Of a stretch of 33,940 nucleotides of DNA, positions 33,886-33,940 are shown piece after piece. A program made the translations under genes and the position numbers. The notes beneath the pieces were generated by a model, which searched no databases, was not told where the DNA came from, and was given only the letters and a program-made list of their open reading frames with translations. The DNA lies in contig NZ_CALMPD010000156.1 of assembly GCF_937871865.1 (NCBI RefSeq), positions 1 to 33,940 on the forward strand. Direction: 5' to 3'. Every line of letters starts with the position of its first letter. Within the stretch, counting starts at the first letter, position 1. The DNA comes from an uncultured Legionella sp. (GTDB taxonomy: Bacteria; Pseudomonadota; Gammaproteobacteria; Legionellales; Legionellaceae).

Positions 33886-33940
33886 TGTAGTAGCTCAGAC
33901 TTGATCTGACAGTGTCCGGTTTTTCGGAAGTGTCTGTCAG
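33886..33940. mobile_element. Possible insertion-sequence edge, cut by the window end
   Basis: From about 33886 the sequence TGTAGTAGCTCAGACTTGAT leads into CTGACAG (33906-33912) and, after an internal palindromic region, CTGTCAG at the very end. The style (short inverted ends, sudden change after a terminator-like palindrome) suggests an IS terminus, but no transposase is in view and I cannot name the family. Confidence 0.3.

Larger units (their letters stand above)
33582..33940. other. Right-hand intergenic stretch of 359 bp
   Basis: Contains the galE promoter, then about 160 bp in which I see nothing, then the palindrome 33836-33867 and, from about 33886, a sequence that looks like the edge of an insertion sequence running out of the window. 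No gene is complete here. Confidence 0.5.

Overview
The window looks like chromosomal DNA of a Legionella species (Gammaproteobacteria). It is AT-rich, and most intergenic gaps carry short palindromic repeats. Core genes (yajQ, pilS-pilR, ribD-ribE-ribBA-ribH, pyrG-kdsA, galE) are interleaved with large, eukaryote-like or unrecognised proteins of the kind this genus delivers through its Dot/Icm type IV secretion system. A 12-repeat Sel1 protein directly before pilS-pilR also matches my memory of the L. pneumophila layout. The species cannot be fixed from sequence alone.

Layout. 1-1.7 kb: the C-terminal part of a periplasmic solute-binding protein whose frame is broken near the window edge, then an outer-membrane beta-barrel. 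1.9-6.3 kb: two long convergent unrecognised genes sharing a terminator; the second has a single membrane segment. 6.5-9.6 kb: yajQ (a c-di-GMP-binding family) and a membrane GGDEF-EAL protein. 9.9-15.8 kb: a secreted PTP-like phytase, a 631-residue protein with apparently permuted macrodomain (ADP-ribose-type) motifs, and two unrecognised proteins, the first behind a good PmrA-box-like promoter. 15.9-20.4 kb: Sel1-repeat protein and the PilS/PilR two-component system. 20.5-23.5 kb: a small Trp-rich protein, a MATE transporter and a RES/Xre toxin-antitoxin pair with a double operator. 23.5-31 kb: a BepA-like M48 protease divergent from the riboflavin operon, then pyrG-kdsA. 31-34 kb: a second beta-barrel protein, a strong 54-nt hairpin, galE with an unusual tail, and a terminal palindrome followed by an IS-like edge.

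How parts work together. The rib genes overlap or nearly overlap and convert GTP and ribulose-5-phosphate to riboflavin. pyrG and kdsA also overlap; kdsA (Kdo) and galE (UDP-galactose) both feed surface polysaccharide. PilS/PilR would control sigma-54 type IV pilus transcription. The toxin and antitoxin overlap by one base and lie 30 bp before the MATE gene.

The most interesting signals are: the permuted macrodomain protein; two nearly identical PmrA-box-like promoters, one before an effector-like gene and one before galE; C8 and T8 tracts in the galE tail; a 19-bp perfect-stem hairpin downstream of galE; and the paired operators of the RES/Xre locus.
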